Assembly: GCA_019637685.1 (NCBI GenBank)
Contig: JAHBVF010000011.1
Span: 62,001 to 126,000, forward strand
Direction: 5' to 3'
Length of the DNA stretch: 64,000 nt
Source of the DNA: Caldilineaceae bacterium
Lineage (GTDB): Bacteria; Chloroflexota; Anaerolineae; Caldilineales; Caldilineaceae
In this document: piece after piece, positions 23,116 through 32,135 of the stretch
How positions within the stretch are numbered: position 1 is the first letter of the stretch
Layout of the letters: every line of letters starts with the position of its first letter
The notes under the pieces: model-generated
What the model was told of the DNA's origin: nothing
The model's input: only the letters and a program-made list of their open reading frames with translations
Database searches by the model: none
Position numbers and translations under genes: made by a program

Positions 23116-25326
23116 ATGACCGCAGGTGTCAGTACACCTCTCTCTGCTCCTACAAAGGCGGCCCGGTTTGGCACATTTGGCGGTGTCTTCACCCCTAATG
23201 TATTGACGATTCTGGGCATTATCCTCTTCTTGCGCACGGGCTGGGTGGTGGGACAGGCCGGCCTGTTGGGCGCGCTGGTCATTGTGGCCCTGGCCAATGC
23301 CATCAGCTTTCTCACGGGCCTCTCTCTTTCGTCCGTGGCCACGGCAATGCAGGTGCGGGCCGGTGGCAAATATTATATGATCTCCCGCACGCTGGGGCTG
23401 GAGATCGGCGGCGCGATTGGGATTCCCCTCTATCTCTCCCAGGCCATTTCCGTGGCCTTTTACATCATCGGCTTTACCGAGGCGGCCCAGGTGATCCCCG
23501 CGGTGCGCCAGATGGACCCCCGGCTGATCGCCACTGTCATTGCTTTGGTTTTCGGCCTTATCTCCTTCATCGGTGCAGATTTTGCCATCAAAATCCAGTA
23601 TTTTATTCTGGCCGCGCTGATGGCCGCGCTGGTCTCGTTTTTTGCCGGGGGATGGGACAGCTTTCAGCCAGCGGTGTGGACGCCCAATTATGAGGAAGGC
23701 GTCTCTTTTTGGGTGGTCTTTGCCGTCTTCTTTCCGGCGGTCACCGGTATTGCCGTGGGCGTAAGTATGTCGGGGGACCTGAAAGAACCGAGCAAAAGCA
23801 TCCCCCAGGGCACTATTATTTCCATTGTCTTTACATCGATGATCTATTTTGCTGCGGTTATCTGGCTGAGCTTGCACGCGGGGCCAGAGCAACTGATAGC
23901 CGACAACCTGATTATGCAGAAGATTGCCGCGGTCCCCCCGCTGATTTTGGTGGGCGTATGGGCTGCCACCCTTTCTTCGGCGCTGGGCAGTATTGTGGCC
24001 GCGCCCCGCACATTGCAGGCCATTGCCCTGGACAGGGTTGTCCCCCGATTTTTGGGATCGCGTATGGGCAGCTCCACCGAGCCGCGCATGGCTGTGCTGG
24101 TCAGTACAGCGATTGCAGTGGTAATCATTTGGGCCGGCGATCTGAATTTTGTGGCCCCCATTATTACCATGTTTTTCCTGAATACCTATGGAATGATGAA
24201 TCTGGTGGCCGGGATCGAAAAGTTGGTGGGCAATCCCAGCTTTCGCCCCCGTTTCAATCTGCATTGGAGCCTTTCGATTCTGGGCGCGCTGGGTTGCTAC
24301 GGCACAATGTTCTTGATCAACCCGCTGGCAACGGTGCTGGCAATTGTCATCAGCTATGGCATCTATTTCTATTTGCAGCGCCGTTCCCTCTCCCGCACCT
24401 GGGGCGATGTGCGCAGTGGCGTCTGGTTTGCTCTCTCCCGCTGGGCGCTGCTCCATTTGGAACAGACCCAATACGACGTGAAGAATTGGCGGCCCAATAT
24501 GCTGGTTTTCACCGGCCAGCCCCACAACCGGGAGCGGCTGGTGCAGGTGGCCGAATGGTTGAGCCGGGGCCAGGGGATTGTCTCCTTTTTTCAGTTGCTG
24601 GTGGGGGATGTGGAGCGCCTGGCCGAGCGGGACCTGCGCGGGGTCGCCCGCCGCCAGATTCGCAGCTATATTCAAGAACGCCAAATGACTGCTTTTGCGG
24701 AAGCAGATATTGTGGGGAATTTTTATGATGGCGCTGTGACTGTGGCCCAATCCCACGGCGTGGGGGGATTGGAGCCAAACACAGTGCTGATGGGGTGGAG
24801 CGAGGGCGAAGCGGGCCGCGTCCTGCTTCTGCGTCTGCTCAATACGCTGGTCAATCTCCACAAATCGGTTCTCTTCCTCCACTACGACGAGGTCCGGGGC
24901 TTTGGGCAGCGGCGGGTGATCGATGTCTGGTGGCGAGGGCGCAGCCGCAACGCCGAGCTGATGCTGTTGTTGGCCCACATTGTGTCCCGTCACACCAGTT
25001 GGGAAGGCGCCCAGATTCGCCTGTTGCGGGTGATCCACAACGAGGGGGGGCGCGAACAGACCGAACGTCATTTGGGAGAATTGTTGGATAGCGTGCGTTT
25101 ACAAGCTACTGCGGTGGTTGTGGTTGTGCCCGAGGACGAGCCGTTTCATCGCACAGTGAGCGAGTGGAGCAGAGAGACGGATCTTACGCTGCTGGGGATG
25201 AACCGTCCGGCTGCCGAGGCTCGGCCCGCCTATGCCCAGCGCCTGGACGAAATGATCGGTTCTGTGGGAACGGTGCTGCTGGTTCACAGCGCCAATGAGG
25301 AAAAGCTTTTGGCCGGGGATGCGTGA
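23116..25326 (+). CDS. SLC12-like amino acid/cation-chloride permease
   Basis: The 736-residue product opens with 'FGTFGGVFTPNVLTILGIILFLRTGWVVGQ' (quoted in part, residues about 19-48). This is the TM1 signature of the cation-chloride cotransporter branch of the APC superfamily. About 12 transmembrane helices fill residues 27-440, and 'AAPRTLQAIALDRVVP' near 295 is also family-typical. About residues 455-730 are a soluble cytoplasmic domain like the SLC12 C-terminal domain, ending in a USP-like alpha/beta fold. It probably carries amino acids or K+/Na+/Cl-; the substrate cannot be fixed from sequence. It lies 45 bases after the glycosylase gene and may be co-transcribed. Its end converges on spoVS. 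Confidence 0.88.
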   Translation: MTAGVSTPLSAPTKAARFGTFGGVFTPNVLTILGIILFLRTGWVVGQAGLLGALVIVALANAISFLTGLSLSSVATAMQVRAGGKYYMISRTLGLEIGGAIGIPLYLSQAISVAFYIIGFTEAAQVIPAVRQMDPRLIATVIALVFGLISFIGADFAIKIQYFILAALMAALVSFFAGGWDSFQPAVWTPNYEEGVSFWVVFAVFFPAVTGIAVGVSMSGDLKEPSKSIPQGTIISIVFTSMIYFAAVIWLSLHAGPEQLIADNLIMQKIAAVPPLILVGVWAATLSSALGSIVAAPRTLQAIALDRVVPRFLGSRMGSSTEPRMAVLVSTAIAVVIIWAGDLNFVAPIITMFFLNTYGMMNLVAGIEKLVGNPSFRPRFNLHWSLSILGALGCYGTMFLINPLATVLAIVISYGIYFYLQRRSLSRTWGDVRSGVWFALSRWALLHLEQTQYDVKNWRPNMLVFTGQPHNRERLVQVAEWLSRGQGIVSFFQLLVGDVERLAERDLRGVARRQIRSYIQERQMTAFAEADIVGNFYDGAVTVAQSHGVGGLEPNTVLMGWSEGEAGRVLLLRLLNTLVNLHKSVLFLHYDEVRGFGQRRVIDVWWRGRSRNAELMLLLAHIVSRHTSWEGAQIRLLRVIHNEGGREQTERHLGELLDSVRLQATAVVVVVPEDEPFHRTVSEWSRETDLTLLGMNRPAAEARPAYAQRLDEMIGSVGTVLLVHSANEEKLLAGDA

Positions 25327-25486
25327 TGATTTACCGGCGATGTTCTTTCTGGCGGCTTTGGTGGCCGCGCCCGTCTCTCGCTTCACCCCCTGCCGGGATT
25401 CCAGGAGCGCGGCCACACTGGTTGCCAACTGTTCTCCCCATGTCGCCTGCCGGCTGTCACGGGCATTGAAGCGGGCGCGGGTATAT

Positions 25487-25524
25487 CGGTGGACAGAATG
25501 CTGGCCGCTGTATTCTGTCCACCG
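25487..25524. terminator. Hairpin between the converging transporter and spoVS genes
   Basis: CGGTGGACAGAAT (25487-25499) and ATTCTGTCCACCG (25512-25524) form a perfect 13-bp stem with a 12-base loop. It sits just past the spoVS stop (25535) and would terminate spoVS transcription. The remaining 25327-25486 shows no gene. Confidence 0.6.
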
Positions 25525-25534
25525 TTTATGGAAA

Positions 25535-25828
25535 TCACTCAGATTTTCCGTTTGTGTGGCTGGTAACCGAAATGCGTACGGCTGTCCGCTCCTGGCCTTC
25601 TTCGTGCAGGCTGACCATCTGGGGAATGGAGAGCAGATCGGTCCCTTCGCTGTTGAGAAAGGATTGGGCCAAAGCAATCGCCTTGATGCTCTGGTTGACA
25701 GCGGCTGCACCGATGGCCTGCACATCAACTTCGCCCTGGGCACGAATGGAATGGGCAATCGCCCCCGCCAATTTGGGAACGTTTGCATTGCGGGTCACGC
25801 GCAATAGAGACCGAAGCGTTGTAGACAT
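25535..25828 (-). CDS. spoVS: Stage V sporulation protein S (SpoVS) family
   Basis: The 97-residue SpoVS/Alba-like protein shows 'VPKLAGAIAHSIRAQGEVDVQAIGAAAVNQSIKAIALAQSFL' (quoted in part), which matches the family core (usual length about 86), and 'GQERTAVRISVT' at the end. SpoVS influences septation and coat formation in Bacillus. Homologues are common in non-sporulating Chloroflexota and Deinococcus, where the role is unclear and nucleic-acid binding is suspected. ATG 25828 (MSTTLRSLL) has AGGAG upstream. No other sporulation gene is in the window. Confidence 0.9.
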   Translation of the reverse strand: MSTTLRSLLRVTRNANVPKLAGAIAHSIRAQGEVDVQAIGAAAVNQSIKAIALAQSFLNSEGTDLLSIPQMVSLHEEGQERTAVRISVTSHTNGKSE

Positions 25829-26028
25829 AGTGGAGTCTCCTGGAAGTGAATAAGATGCCATCAAAAACCATTTCCATTATGTCCTGAATGTGGCCCATCA
25901 GCTATAGACTTCTCACGGTTTTGTATAGACAAATGTCACGGGAATCGTTTTACCCCTTGTGACATACGCCCAATTCTGTTATTTTGTTCTATAGTTTTGC
26001 TCCCTTCAAACTGTGCAAGGTGTGCCAA

Positions 26029-26724
26029 ATGGGGAAAAAGATTCGCGTCGCCATTTTAGAAGATCACCCAAGTGTTGTGGATGGCTATCGCTATCGGCTG
26101 GAGCCGGCCACCGACATAGAAATTGTGGAGGTCCTGACCTACGGCGAGGAACTTGCGCCGTTTTTTGCCCAGGCCAAACCGATCGATGTCCTGCTGCTGG
26201 ATGTAAACGTGCCCACCTCTGCTACCAATCGCAATCCCTATCCGATCCATCAGATGGTGCCAAAGCTACGCAGCCTCTATCCTGGGCTACAGATTTTGGT
26301 CATATCGATGTACAAACAGCGCTCTGTGATCAAAGCGGTGATGCAATCCGGGGCGAGTGGATACATTTTGAAAGACGACAGACAATCCCTGGCAGAATTG
26401 GGGTCTGTGATCCGGACTGTGGCGGGTGGGGGTGTCTATTTTAGCAAAGAAGCCCACGAACAGATAGCCGACAAGGAAGTGGACGGAACACTTTTGTCGC
26501 CACGACAATTGGAGGTTATTTCTCTCTATGCCGCCTATCCGGACAGCACAAGCGCTGAGATTGGAAAAATGATGGGCCTGGCAGACGCGACAGTACGCAA
26601 CCTTTTGTCCGCGGCTTATCTCAAACTCGGCGTGCGTGGACGAACCGCGGCCATCGCACGGGCAAAGGAGTTGGGCATTCTCGCCTCTGTGGATGTCTAC
26701 CCTAAGCCACCTCCCCAGTCCTGA
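26029..26724 (+). CDS. NarL/FixJ-type response regulator
   Basis: The 231-residue product has a receiver domain at about residues 5-125, with the acidic pocket EDH (11-13), phospho-acceptor Asp58 in 'LLLDVNVP', Ser/Thr 'ISMY' and Lys in 'YILKDD'. A LuxR-type helix-turn-helix follows at about 160-222 ('LSPRQLEVISLYA...SAEIGKMMGLADATVRNLLS'). It should bind DNA as a dimer when phosphorylated. ATG 26029 with AAGG 8 bases upstream is preferred over the longer frame from 25984. The partner kinase is very likely the histidine kinase encoded 217 bases downstream on the same strand. Confidence 0.92.
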   Translation: MGKKIRVAILEDHPSVVDGYRYRLEPATDIEIVEVLTYGEELAPFFAQAKPIDVLLLDVNVPTSATNRNPYPIHQMVPKLRSLYPGLQILVISMYKQRSVIKAVMQSGASGYILKDDRQSLAELGSVIRTVAGGGVYFSKEAHEQIADKEVDGTLLSPRQLEVISLYAAYPDSTSAEIGKMMGLADATVRNLLSAAYLKLGVRGRTAAIARAKELGILASVDVYPKPPPQS

Positions 26725-26941
26725 TTGCTGCGTTTGCTCCCGGCTTTGAGCCTATGCCGCCCGGCAATGGCGTTTGCGTATTTGATTTGACTTGCCCCGC
26801 ACAATTCTCCCGGTTCGCTCACCGCACACATAGAACGTACGATAAGTGGATTTGCGCTCAGTGTAATTCTGGTTACACTTACGCCACTGCACCTGCCGTT
26901 GAAGCTGCCTTTTCCTTTTCCACTCATCCGCCCATACAAAA
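26725..26941. promoter_or_regulatory. Response regulator-kinase spacer with palindrome
   Basis: There is no gene. AGTGTAA (26860-26866) and TTACACT (26873-26879) form an inverted repeat with a 6-base centre, about 60 bases before the kinase start. This could be an operator for the adjacent regulator, but no experiment or second copy supports it. Confidence 0.3.
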
Positions 26942-29203
26942 ATGTTCAACTGGTATCGAAATTTTTCGGTTCATACGCTGGATTCGATCGCTTCCTGGCT
27001 TGTGCTGGCTATTCTGCTGGTCTATACAGCCGTTTCTCTGGTACATGCCCCCTATCTGGGATTTGATTTCAACCCATCCACAGGGGAGATTCAGGAAGTA
27101 TTTGCGCCATCGGATCAACTGCGCGCAGGGGATCGTATCCAACAGGTAGAGCAGATCATCTTTGACGAGTGGCAGGCAACGTTTCGTCTGCCTTTGTTTG
27201 ATGAAAATATGACGAGCCGCGCCTTTCTTATGCAGCTCTCCCGCGGGGGGACAGCGTTTTCCCTTGAGTGGCAAAGCCCAGGCCCCACACCGGCCGAGAT
27301 TGCCTCCCGGCTTATCGATGCCTGGGGCATTGGGTATATCTTCTGGTTTGCTGGATTGATCGCGCTCATCTCCTTGCGCCCCAGGAGCAGCACGCAACGG
27401 CTCTTTGCTTACTTCTGCTTTCTCACAGCCATTTGGCTTGTGGCAGGCAATGTGTCCCGCTGGAATCTCTGGGACGCATCCGTTGTCTTCCGGATGGCGA
27501 TTTGGCTTGCCATACCCGTCTATCTCCATTTGCACTGGAACTTTCCCGCGCCCTTGCGCCCTCTTCCACCGCGTCTGCTCTGGGGTGTCTATCTGGCCGC
27601 TATTGCCATTGCCGTGTTGCAGTGGTTTGAAATGGTGCCAAAAAGCGCCTATGGCCTGGCCTTTGTTGTGGCGTTGCTGGGCAGCTTTGCTTTCCTGCTG
27701 ATTCACTACTTTGCCCGGCCAAGCGCGCGGATTCCCATCCGGATTATCCTCTCTTCGTTTGCCTTCGCAATTGTGCCTGTGATTGTCCTAAGCATCGCTG
27801 CCTCGGTATATGTGGTGCCCCGGCTGGGTGGTGTAGCTCTGCTGGCTTTGCCGATGATTCCCATTGGCTATTCCACCGCCCTGTACAGACATAAACTGGG
27901 GGGCATTGAAGTTCGCACCAACCGGCGGATCACACTCTTTCTCTTTTTGATTGCCGCGGGGACCGGGCTTGTTCTGTACAGCGTTGCGGTGGCTCTGCTT
28001 CCTGAAGTTCCAGGGAAATTTCCCCTCTCCATTCTCTTCGGCGGGCTGCTTTCGCTTGTGGTTGCCCTGCGTGCCTACGCGCCATTCGAACGAGTCGTCG
28101 AACAGCGCCTGTTGGGGATGCCTTTGCCACCGGCAGACCTGGCAGGCACATTTCTGGAGCGGATTACCACCAGCCACTCCCGTTCGTCCCTCGTCCGCCC
28201 GCTGCGGGATGAAGTGATTCCATCTCTGCTGATCCGTCAATCCGCGCTGGTGATATCGACGGGCAAAGGTGAGGAAGTGTTGTATTGCCAGAATGTGGAC
28301 GAAGTTGCGGGGGCAGGCCAGGGCATCCCTGCTGCTGGGCAGACGGAGTCCCGGACAGCGGGCGAAGCAATTTCCCAGGCTTCGTGGGTACGCCTCGCCA
28401 TCCCGCTCCTCTTCGACAATCGCCGGATGGGCACGTGGCTTCTGGGGAAACGTGACCCGGATGACTTCTACAGCGAAAAGGACATGGACGTTCTGCGGCA
28501 GATCGGCCAACAGACGGCCATCGCGCTGGTCAACATCGAGCAATCAGAACGGCTGCAATTGCTCTATCAGTCGGATATCGAACGCCACGAAGCCGAGCGC
28601 AAAGGACTTGCCCACTCCCTGCACGATGAGGTTCTCAATCAGGCAGCCGTGCTCTACAATAGCCTGGGGCGGAGTTCTGTGCCCGAACGATTTGAAGCTG
28701 AATACGAGGCACTCAAACAGCAGGTGCGGCGAATGATCAGCCAACTACGGCCAGCGACCCTGCGCTGGGGGCTGTGGGCTGCCTTTGAGGAAATGGTCGA
28801 CGATCTGGACGAGCGCTACAGAGACAAACCGGAAGTGATATTGACGCTCCCAGAGGATACAAACCGGTATCCTGAACAGGTGGAAGAGCATTGTTTCCGC
28901 ATTGTGCAACAGGCGTGCGAAAACGCCGTGCGCCATGCGGATGCATCTCTGATTGAGGTCTCTGGCTCCCTGTCCGCGGAGGCGCTGCACGTTTTCGTGC
29001 GTGACAATGGGGTCGGCTTTGAAACCACTTCGGTGGATTTGTCCGACTTTGTGGAGCGCAAACATTTCGGTCTGGCTGGAATGTACGAAAGATCGGAGAT
29101 TATCCACGCCGATCTGGAGATCGAGTCGGCCCTGGGCCAGGGCACAACCGTCCATCTGCACTGGCGTGAGCCGAGTCCGGCCGGGACAACCGTCAACCCC
29201 TAG
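26942..29203 (+). CDS. Membrane histidine kinase, HisKA_3 (NarX/DegS-like) class
   Basis: The product has 753 residues. The N-terminus has a TM helix (about 17-38) and a PDZ-like or periplasmic segment with 'ALSPSDQLRAGDRIQQVEQI'-type wording at about 45-120. A block of about 8 TM helices spans about 130-390. A GAF-like region at about 400-535 follows, then HisKA_3 with the phospho-acceptor His561 in 'LAHSLHDEVLNQ', and HATPase_c at about 645-745 (N box 'ACENAVRHA', G box 'DNGVGF', 'GLAGMYERSE'). It should phosphorylate the NarL-type regulator encoded upstream. The signal is unknown. The gene end overlaps by 11 bases the end of the converging membrane protein gene. Confidence 0.9.
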   Translation: MFNWYRNFSVHTLDSIASWLVLAILLVYTAVSLVHAPYLGFDFNPSTGEIQEVFAPSDQLRAGDRIQQVEQIIFDEWQATFRLPLFDENMTSRAFLMQLSRGGTAFSLEWQSPGPTPAEIASRLIDAWGIGYIFWFAGLIALISLRPRSSTQRLFAYFCFLTAIWLVAGNVSRWNLWDASVVFRMAIWLAIPVYLHLHWNFPAPLRPLPPRLLWGVYLAAIAIAVLQWFEMVPKSAYGLAFVVALLGSFAFLLIHYFARPSARIPIRIILSSFAFAIVPVIVLSIAASVYVVPRLGGVALLALPMIPIGYSTALYRHKLGGIEVRTNRRITLFLFLIAAGTGLVLYSVAVALLPEVPGKFPLSILFGGLLSLVVALRAYAPFERVVEQRLLGMPLPPADLAGTFLERITTSHSRSSLVRPLRDEVIPSLLIRQSALVISTGKGEEVLYCQNVDEVAGAGQGIPAAGQTESRTAGEAISQASWVRLAIPLLFDNRRMGTWLLGKRDPDDFYSEKDMDVLRQIGQQTAIALVNIEQSERLQLLYQSDIERHEAERKGLAHSLHDEVLNQAAVLYNSLGRSSVPERFEAEYEALKQQVRRMISQLRPATLRWGLWAAFEEMVDDLDERYRDKPEVILTLPEDTNRYPEQVEEHCFRIVQQACENAVRHADASLIEVSGSLSAEALHVFVRDNGVGFETTSVDLSDFVERKHFGLAGMYERSEIIHADLEIESALGQGTTVHLHWREPSPAGTTVNP

Positions 29204-31124
29204 CCGACGTTTTCTTTCGCCCCGCGCCCACCCACAGCCCAACCAACAGCAGCAGCGTCACACCCGAAACCGCGATCCCCGCGCTGCGTGCAGGCGTGCT
29301 GCCCATACGCATATCGATCCGGTGCTGCCCCGCGGGCACGTCGATTTCCATCAGCCCGTACGGTGGGGAAAGGCGGTGGGCGACCCGCGTGCCGTCCATC
29401 CGCACCTGCCAGCCGGGGAAGAAATAGACCCGTATCTGCACCACCCCTGGCGTTGTCATCGCCACTTCGCCGCCAAAGGAGTGGCCCCGGCTATAGTGTG
29501 AGATCACTTCTCCGCTTCCGCTCAGAATCCCCAGCCGTTCCAATCGGGCGTTGGAGAAATCCGACGCGGCGTATTGGGCTGTCATCGCGGATTGGGTAAA
29601 GGGTTCCTCCACCCAGCGGGTATAGCCCAGCATATCCGGGTGCTGCTGCTCGAATTGGTAGACAGCCCGGCCATCCTCCCGCCAATCCGCTATCGGCTCC
29701 AGCTTTTCTGGCGCAGCGAAATTCAGGCTGGCAAAGATGACCAGCAGCGCCAATATTCCCCCGCCGGCCAGGACGCCCCGCGCCGGGGCTTTCCCCCCCA
29801 CATTCTTCAGCAGGCGTGCCGCAGCCAATCCCCCCAGCGCACTGAGTGTAAAGCTGCTCAATGCCAGCAGCCGCCAGGGGAATTGGATCACTTCGACCAT
29901 TGGCAGCCGCTGCCAGATGGGTGCCGCGGCCGGGGTGACGAAAAAGAGAATCGCAGCCGAAATGACGAGCAAAAAGGCTTCGATCGGCCAGCGGTTGTTG
30001 CGTTGCGCCCGCTCTTTCCACAGGCCATAGCCGCTTGCCAGTGCCAGCAGCAGCGCCAGCAGCCCCACCTGAAAACCCATCCCGTCGTTGGCCCCCGCGG
30101 GATCGTCGGAGAAGCCATACCCCCAGAAGGGATCGAAGAATTGGCTGAACTGCACCCAATGGCGGGCATAGTCGTAGGTGTTGCTTGTGTAGACGCTTTG
30201 GTCCAGCAGAGGGCCTTCCGTCAGCAGCGGCAGGAGGAAGATGGCGGACAGAAGGAGGGCGGCGAGACCCGCGAACGCGGCCAACAAAATGCGGACAGCA
30301 AAATGGGGAATGGGGAATGGCGCGCGCGCGGGCGTCGACTTTGCGTGCTTGCGCACTGTCCACAGGCGGAAGAGGATGAAGGCCACCAGCAGAGGGGTGA
30401 AGGCAATGAGCGCAACGACGTGGGTGAGAATGACGCCGGCATAGGCCAGCGCGGCCACAAGCAGACGCTTTTGCCAGCCCGGTTTGCCGCCGGCCACAAT
30501 CAGGCGGTCGAAAGCCAGAAAAACCCAGGGAAACCAGGCCATCAGCGTCGTCTCGGCCAGGGCTGCCCGCACATACATATCCAGCAGATGATAGGGGATG
30601 AAAATGTAGAGCAACGCGGCGAGAAGGGCGGGGATTGGGGATTGGGGATTGGGGATTGGGGATTGGGCAGATTTCGCTTCTCCAGTCCCCAGTCCCCAGT
30701 CCCTAATCAACTGGTACATCCCCCACCCGCCCGCCAGAAAGCCGGCAGCCCAGGTGAGTTTGACTGCGGTTGTGATGCCAAAGCCCAGGAGGACGAAAAA
30801 TTCCGCGGCATAGAAGGCCAGGGGTGCCTGCACAATAAATGTAGGATAACCGTAGCCCGCGTTGTGGTGCATGGCCCAGCGCGGCCAGAGCGCGCCATCC
30901 CGGATGGCCTCGTCGAACATCGAGACATAAAAGACGCTGTGGCGTCCGTCGTGGGCATCAAAAAAGTAGCCAGGGGCCAGCAAGGGCCACAGGGCAAAGA
31001 TCGCCAGCACAACAGCCAGCACCCCATAGGGGTTGAGCCGGGCAGCCAGTGAAGATAGACGCGCTGTAGATGCGCCCAGTCTGACGCGGATATTGCTGAG
31101 AAAACTTTTTTGTGAAAGATTCAT
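29193..31124 (-). CDS. Large polytopic membrane protein (YfhO/GT-C-like), with heptamer insert
   Basis: The product has about 643 residues. About 11-13 hydrophobic helices span residues 30-480, with an early loop 'GYFFDAHDGRHSVFY' and 'MHHNAGYGYPTFI'. A C-terminal extracytoplasmic beta-rich domain ('FFPGWQVRMDGTRV', 'DVPAGQHRIDMR') and a final TM helix follow. This is the layout of YfhO-like and other GT-C-fold membrane glycosyltransferase relatives, but no catalytic motif can be confirmed. Residues near 160 (AQSPIPNPQSPIPA) are encoded by a GGGGATT heptamer array (30630-30664) that looks like an intergenic repeat read through. ATG 31124 is chosen; GTG 31133 is also possible. Confidence 0.75.
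   Translation of the reverse strand: MNLSQKSFLSNIRVRLGASTARLSSLAARLNPYGVLAVVLAIFALWPLLAPGYFFDAHDGRHSVFYVSMFDEAIRDGALWPRWAMHHNAGYGYPTFIVQAPLAFYAAEFFVLLGFGITTAVKLTWAAGFLAGGWGMYQLIRDWGLGTGEAKSAQSPIPNPQSPIPALLAALLYIFIPYHLLDMYVRAALAETTLMAWFPWVFLAFDRLIVAGGKPGWQKRLLVAALAYAGVILTHVVALIAFTPLLVAFILFRLWTVRKHAKSTPARAPFPIPHFAVRILLAAFAGLAALLLSAIFLLPLLTEGPLLDQSVYTSNTYDYARHWVQFSQFFDPFWGYGFSDDPAGANDGMGFQVGLLALLLALASGYGLWKERAQRNNRWPIEAFLLVISAAILFFVTPAAAPIWQRLPMVEVIQFPWRLLALSSFTLSALGGLAAARLLKNVGGKAPARGVLAGGGILALLVIFASLNFAAPEKLEPIADWREDGRAVYQFEQQHPDMLGYTRWVEEPFTQSAMTAQYAASDFSNARLERLGILSGSGEVISHYSRGHSFGGEVAMTTPGVVQIRVYFFPGWQVRMDGTRVAHRLSPPYGLMEIDVPAGQHRIDMRMGSTPARSAGIAVSGVTLLLLVGLWVGAGRKKTSARG
30630..30704. repeat. 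Heptamer arrays GGGGATT and AGTCCCC inside a coding sequence
   Basis: Five tandem GGGGATT units (30630-30664) are followed after 19 bases by nearly three AGTCCCC units (30684-30704). The two arrays can pair. They lie in frame within the membrane protein gene. The motifs match, from memory, the CCCCA(G/A)T class of cyanobacterial short tandemly repeated repetitive sequences. The G runs could also form quadruplexes. Confidence 0.85.
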
Positions 31125-31152
31125 TCCACTCACTACTCTGTTTTCGACATTC

Positions 31153-31187
31153 CAGAAGTTCGACTTTTCAGAAAAAGCCGAACTTCT
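31153..31187. repeat. Dispersed hairpin (copy 3)
   Basis: CAGAAGTTCGACTTTTC and GAAAAAGCCGAACTTCT form the same hairpin as at 15766-15797 and 17945-17980, with one mismatch in the right arm. It lies in the divergent region between the membrane protein gene and the aldolase gene, so here it is not at an operon end. Confidence 0.75.
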
Positions 31188-31282
31188 ACACGCGCTCGTG
31201 CAGTCATCGATTTTGTGCTATACTCCCGTCGAACGCCAAATCTGCTTTCCTGCGATACCATTCATTCCCACCGGAGAATCCC

Positions 31283-32065
31283 ATGCGCGCCAATGTCATC
31301 CGCGAACGTCTCAACGCCGGTCTGCCCACCATCGGCACCCACATCCACGCCACCTGGCCCAGCATTGTGGAACTCATCGGCCACACAGACCAGTACGATT
31401 ATGTGGAGTTTGTGGCCGAATACGGCCCCTACGATCTGCACGATCTGGACAACCTCTGCCGAGCCGCGGAAATTTACAACCTGGGCACAATGATAAAGGT
31501 CGATATGGCAAACAGCGAATTTGTCACCCAGCGGGCCATCGGCTCTGGCTTCCAGAGTATTCTCTTCGCCGACATCCGCACGCCAGAGGACGCGCGCAAC
31601 TGTGTGCGCTACGTACGCGCCGATACGCCGGAAGATGGCGGAACCTACGGCGTTGCGACCCGGCGTTTCACGTATATGGGCTACGGCGGCAGCGCGGCCT
31701 ATGTCAAGGCCCTGCAAGAGATCGTCATTGTGTTGATGCTGGAGAAGAAGCCTGCCCTGGACAATTTAGAGGAGATTCTGGCCGTGCCCGGCGTGGATAT
31801 GATCCAATGGGGGCCTGCCGATTTTGCCATGAGCATTGGCAAAGCCGGCCAATGGGGCGACCCGGAGGTGAAGGCTGCTGAGCAGAAAGTCATCGACACC
31901 TGCCTGAAAATGGGAGTTCATCCCCGCATCGAACTGGGCCGCGCCGACGCCGCGCAACGCTATTTGGATATGGGCGTGCGCCACTTCTGCATTGGCACCG
32001 ATGTCCACATTCTCTATGACTATTGGAAGAACGAAGGCGGCGCGCTGCGCAAGGCGGTGGGGTAG
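31283..32065 (+). CDS. HpcH/HpaI-type aldolase/citrate lyase family protein
   Basis: The 260-residue TIM-barrel protein is of the HpcH/HpaI family. 'GLPTIGTHIHATWPSIVELIG' (in part) opens like 2-keto-3-deoxy sugar-acid aldolases, and 'VEFVAEYGPYD', 'VDMANSEF' and 'WGPADFAMSIG' follow. Family enzymes cleave 2-oxo-4-hydroxy acids to pyruvate and an aldehyde using Mg2+ or Mn2+. Conserved acidic residues are present in the last two motifs, but the usual metal-binding Glu in 'xMxE' is replaced by 'VIVLMLEKK', giving a plausible Glu. The substrate is unknown. ATG 31283 with CGGAG upstream. It converges on pheS with a strong terminator between. Confidence 0.85.
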   Translation: MRANVIRERLNAGLPTIGTHIHATWPSIVELIGHTDQYDYVEFVAEYGPYDLHDLDNLCRAAEIYNLGTMIKVDMANSEFVTQRAIGSGFQSILFADIRTPEDARNCVRYVRADTPEDGGTYGVATRRFTYMGYGGSAAYVKALQEIVIVLMLEKKPALDNLEEILAVPGVDMIQWGPADFAMSIGKAGQWGDPEVKAAEQKVIDTCLKMGVHPRIELGRADAAQRYLDMGVRHFCIGTDVHILYDYWKNEGGALRKAVG

Positions 32066-32071
32066 GGGATT

Positions 32072-32125
32072 GGGTGACTGGTTGATTAGGTGGTTCGGTA
32101 CCGCTGCCTAATCAACCAGTCACCC
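32072..32125. terminator. Perfect 19-bp inverted repeat between aldolase and pheS
   Basis: GGGTGACTGGTTGATTAGG (32072-32090) pairs perfectly with CCTAATCAACCAGTCACCC (32107-32125), loop 16. It lies between two converging genes and fits a bidirectional terminator. It is related in wording to the repeat at 20150-20230. Confidence 0.75.
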
Positions 32126-32135
32126 AATAAACCAA

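Noticed and set aside
21811..25071. 1086-codon open frame on the minus strand
   Set aside because: It runs antisense over two well-supported genes (YcaQ-type glycosylase and SLC12-like permease) and its translation is Gln/His/Arg-rich noise typical of GC-rich shadow frames.
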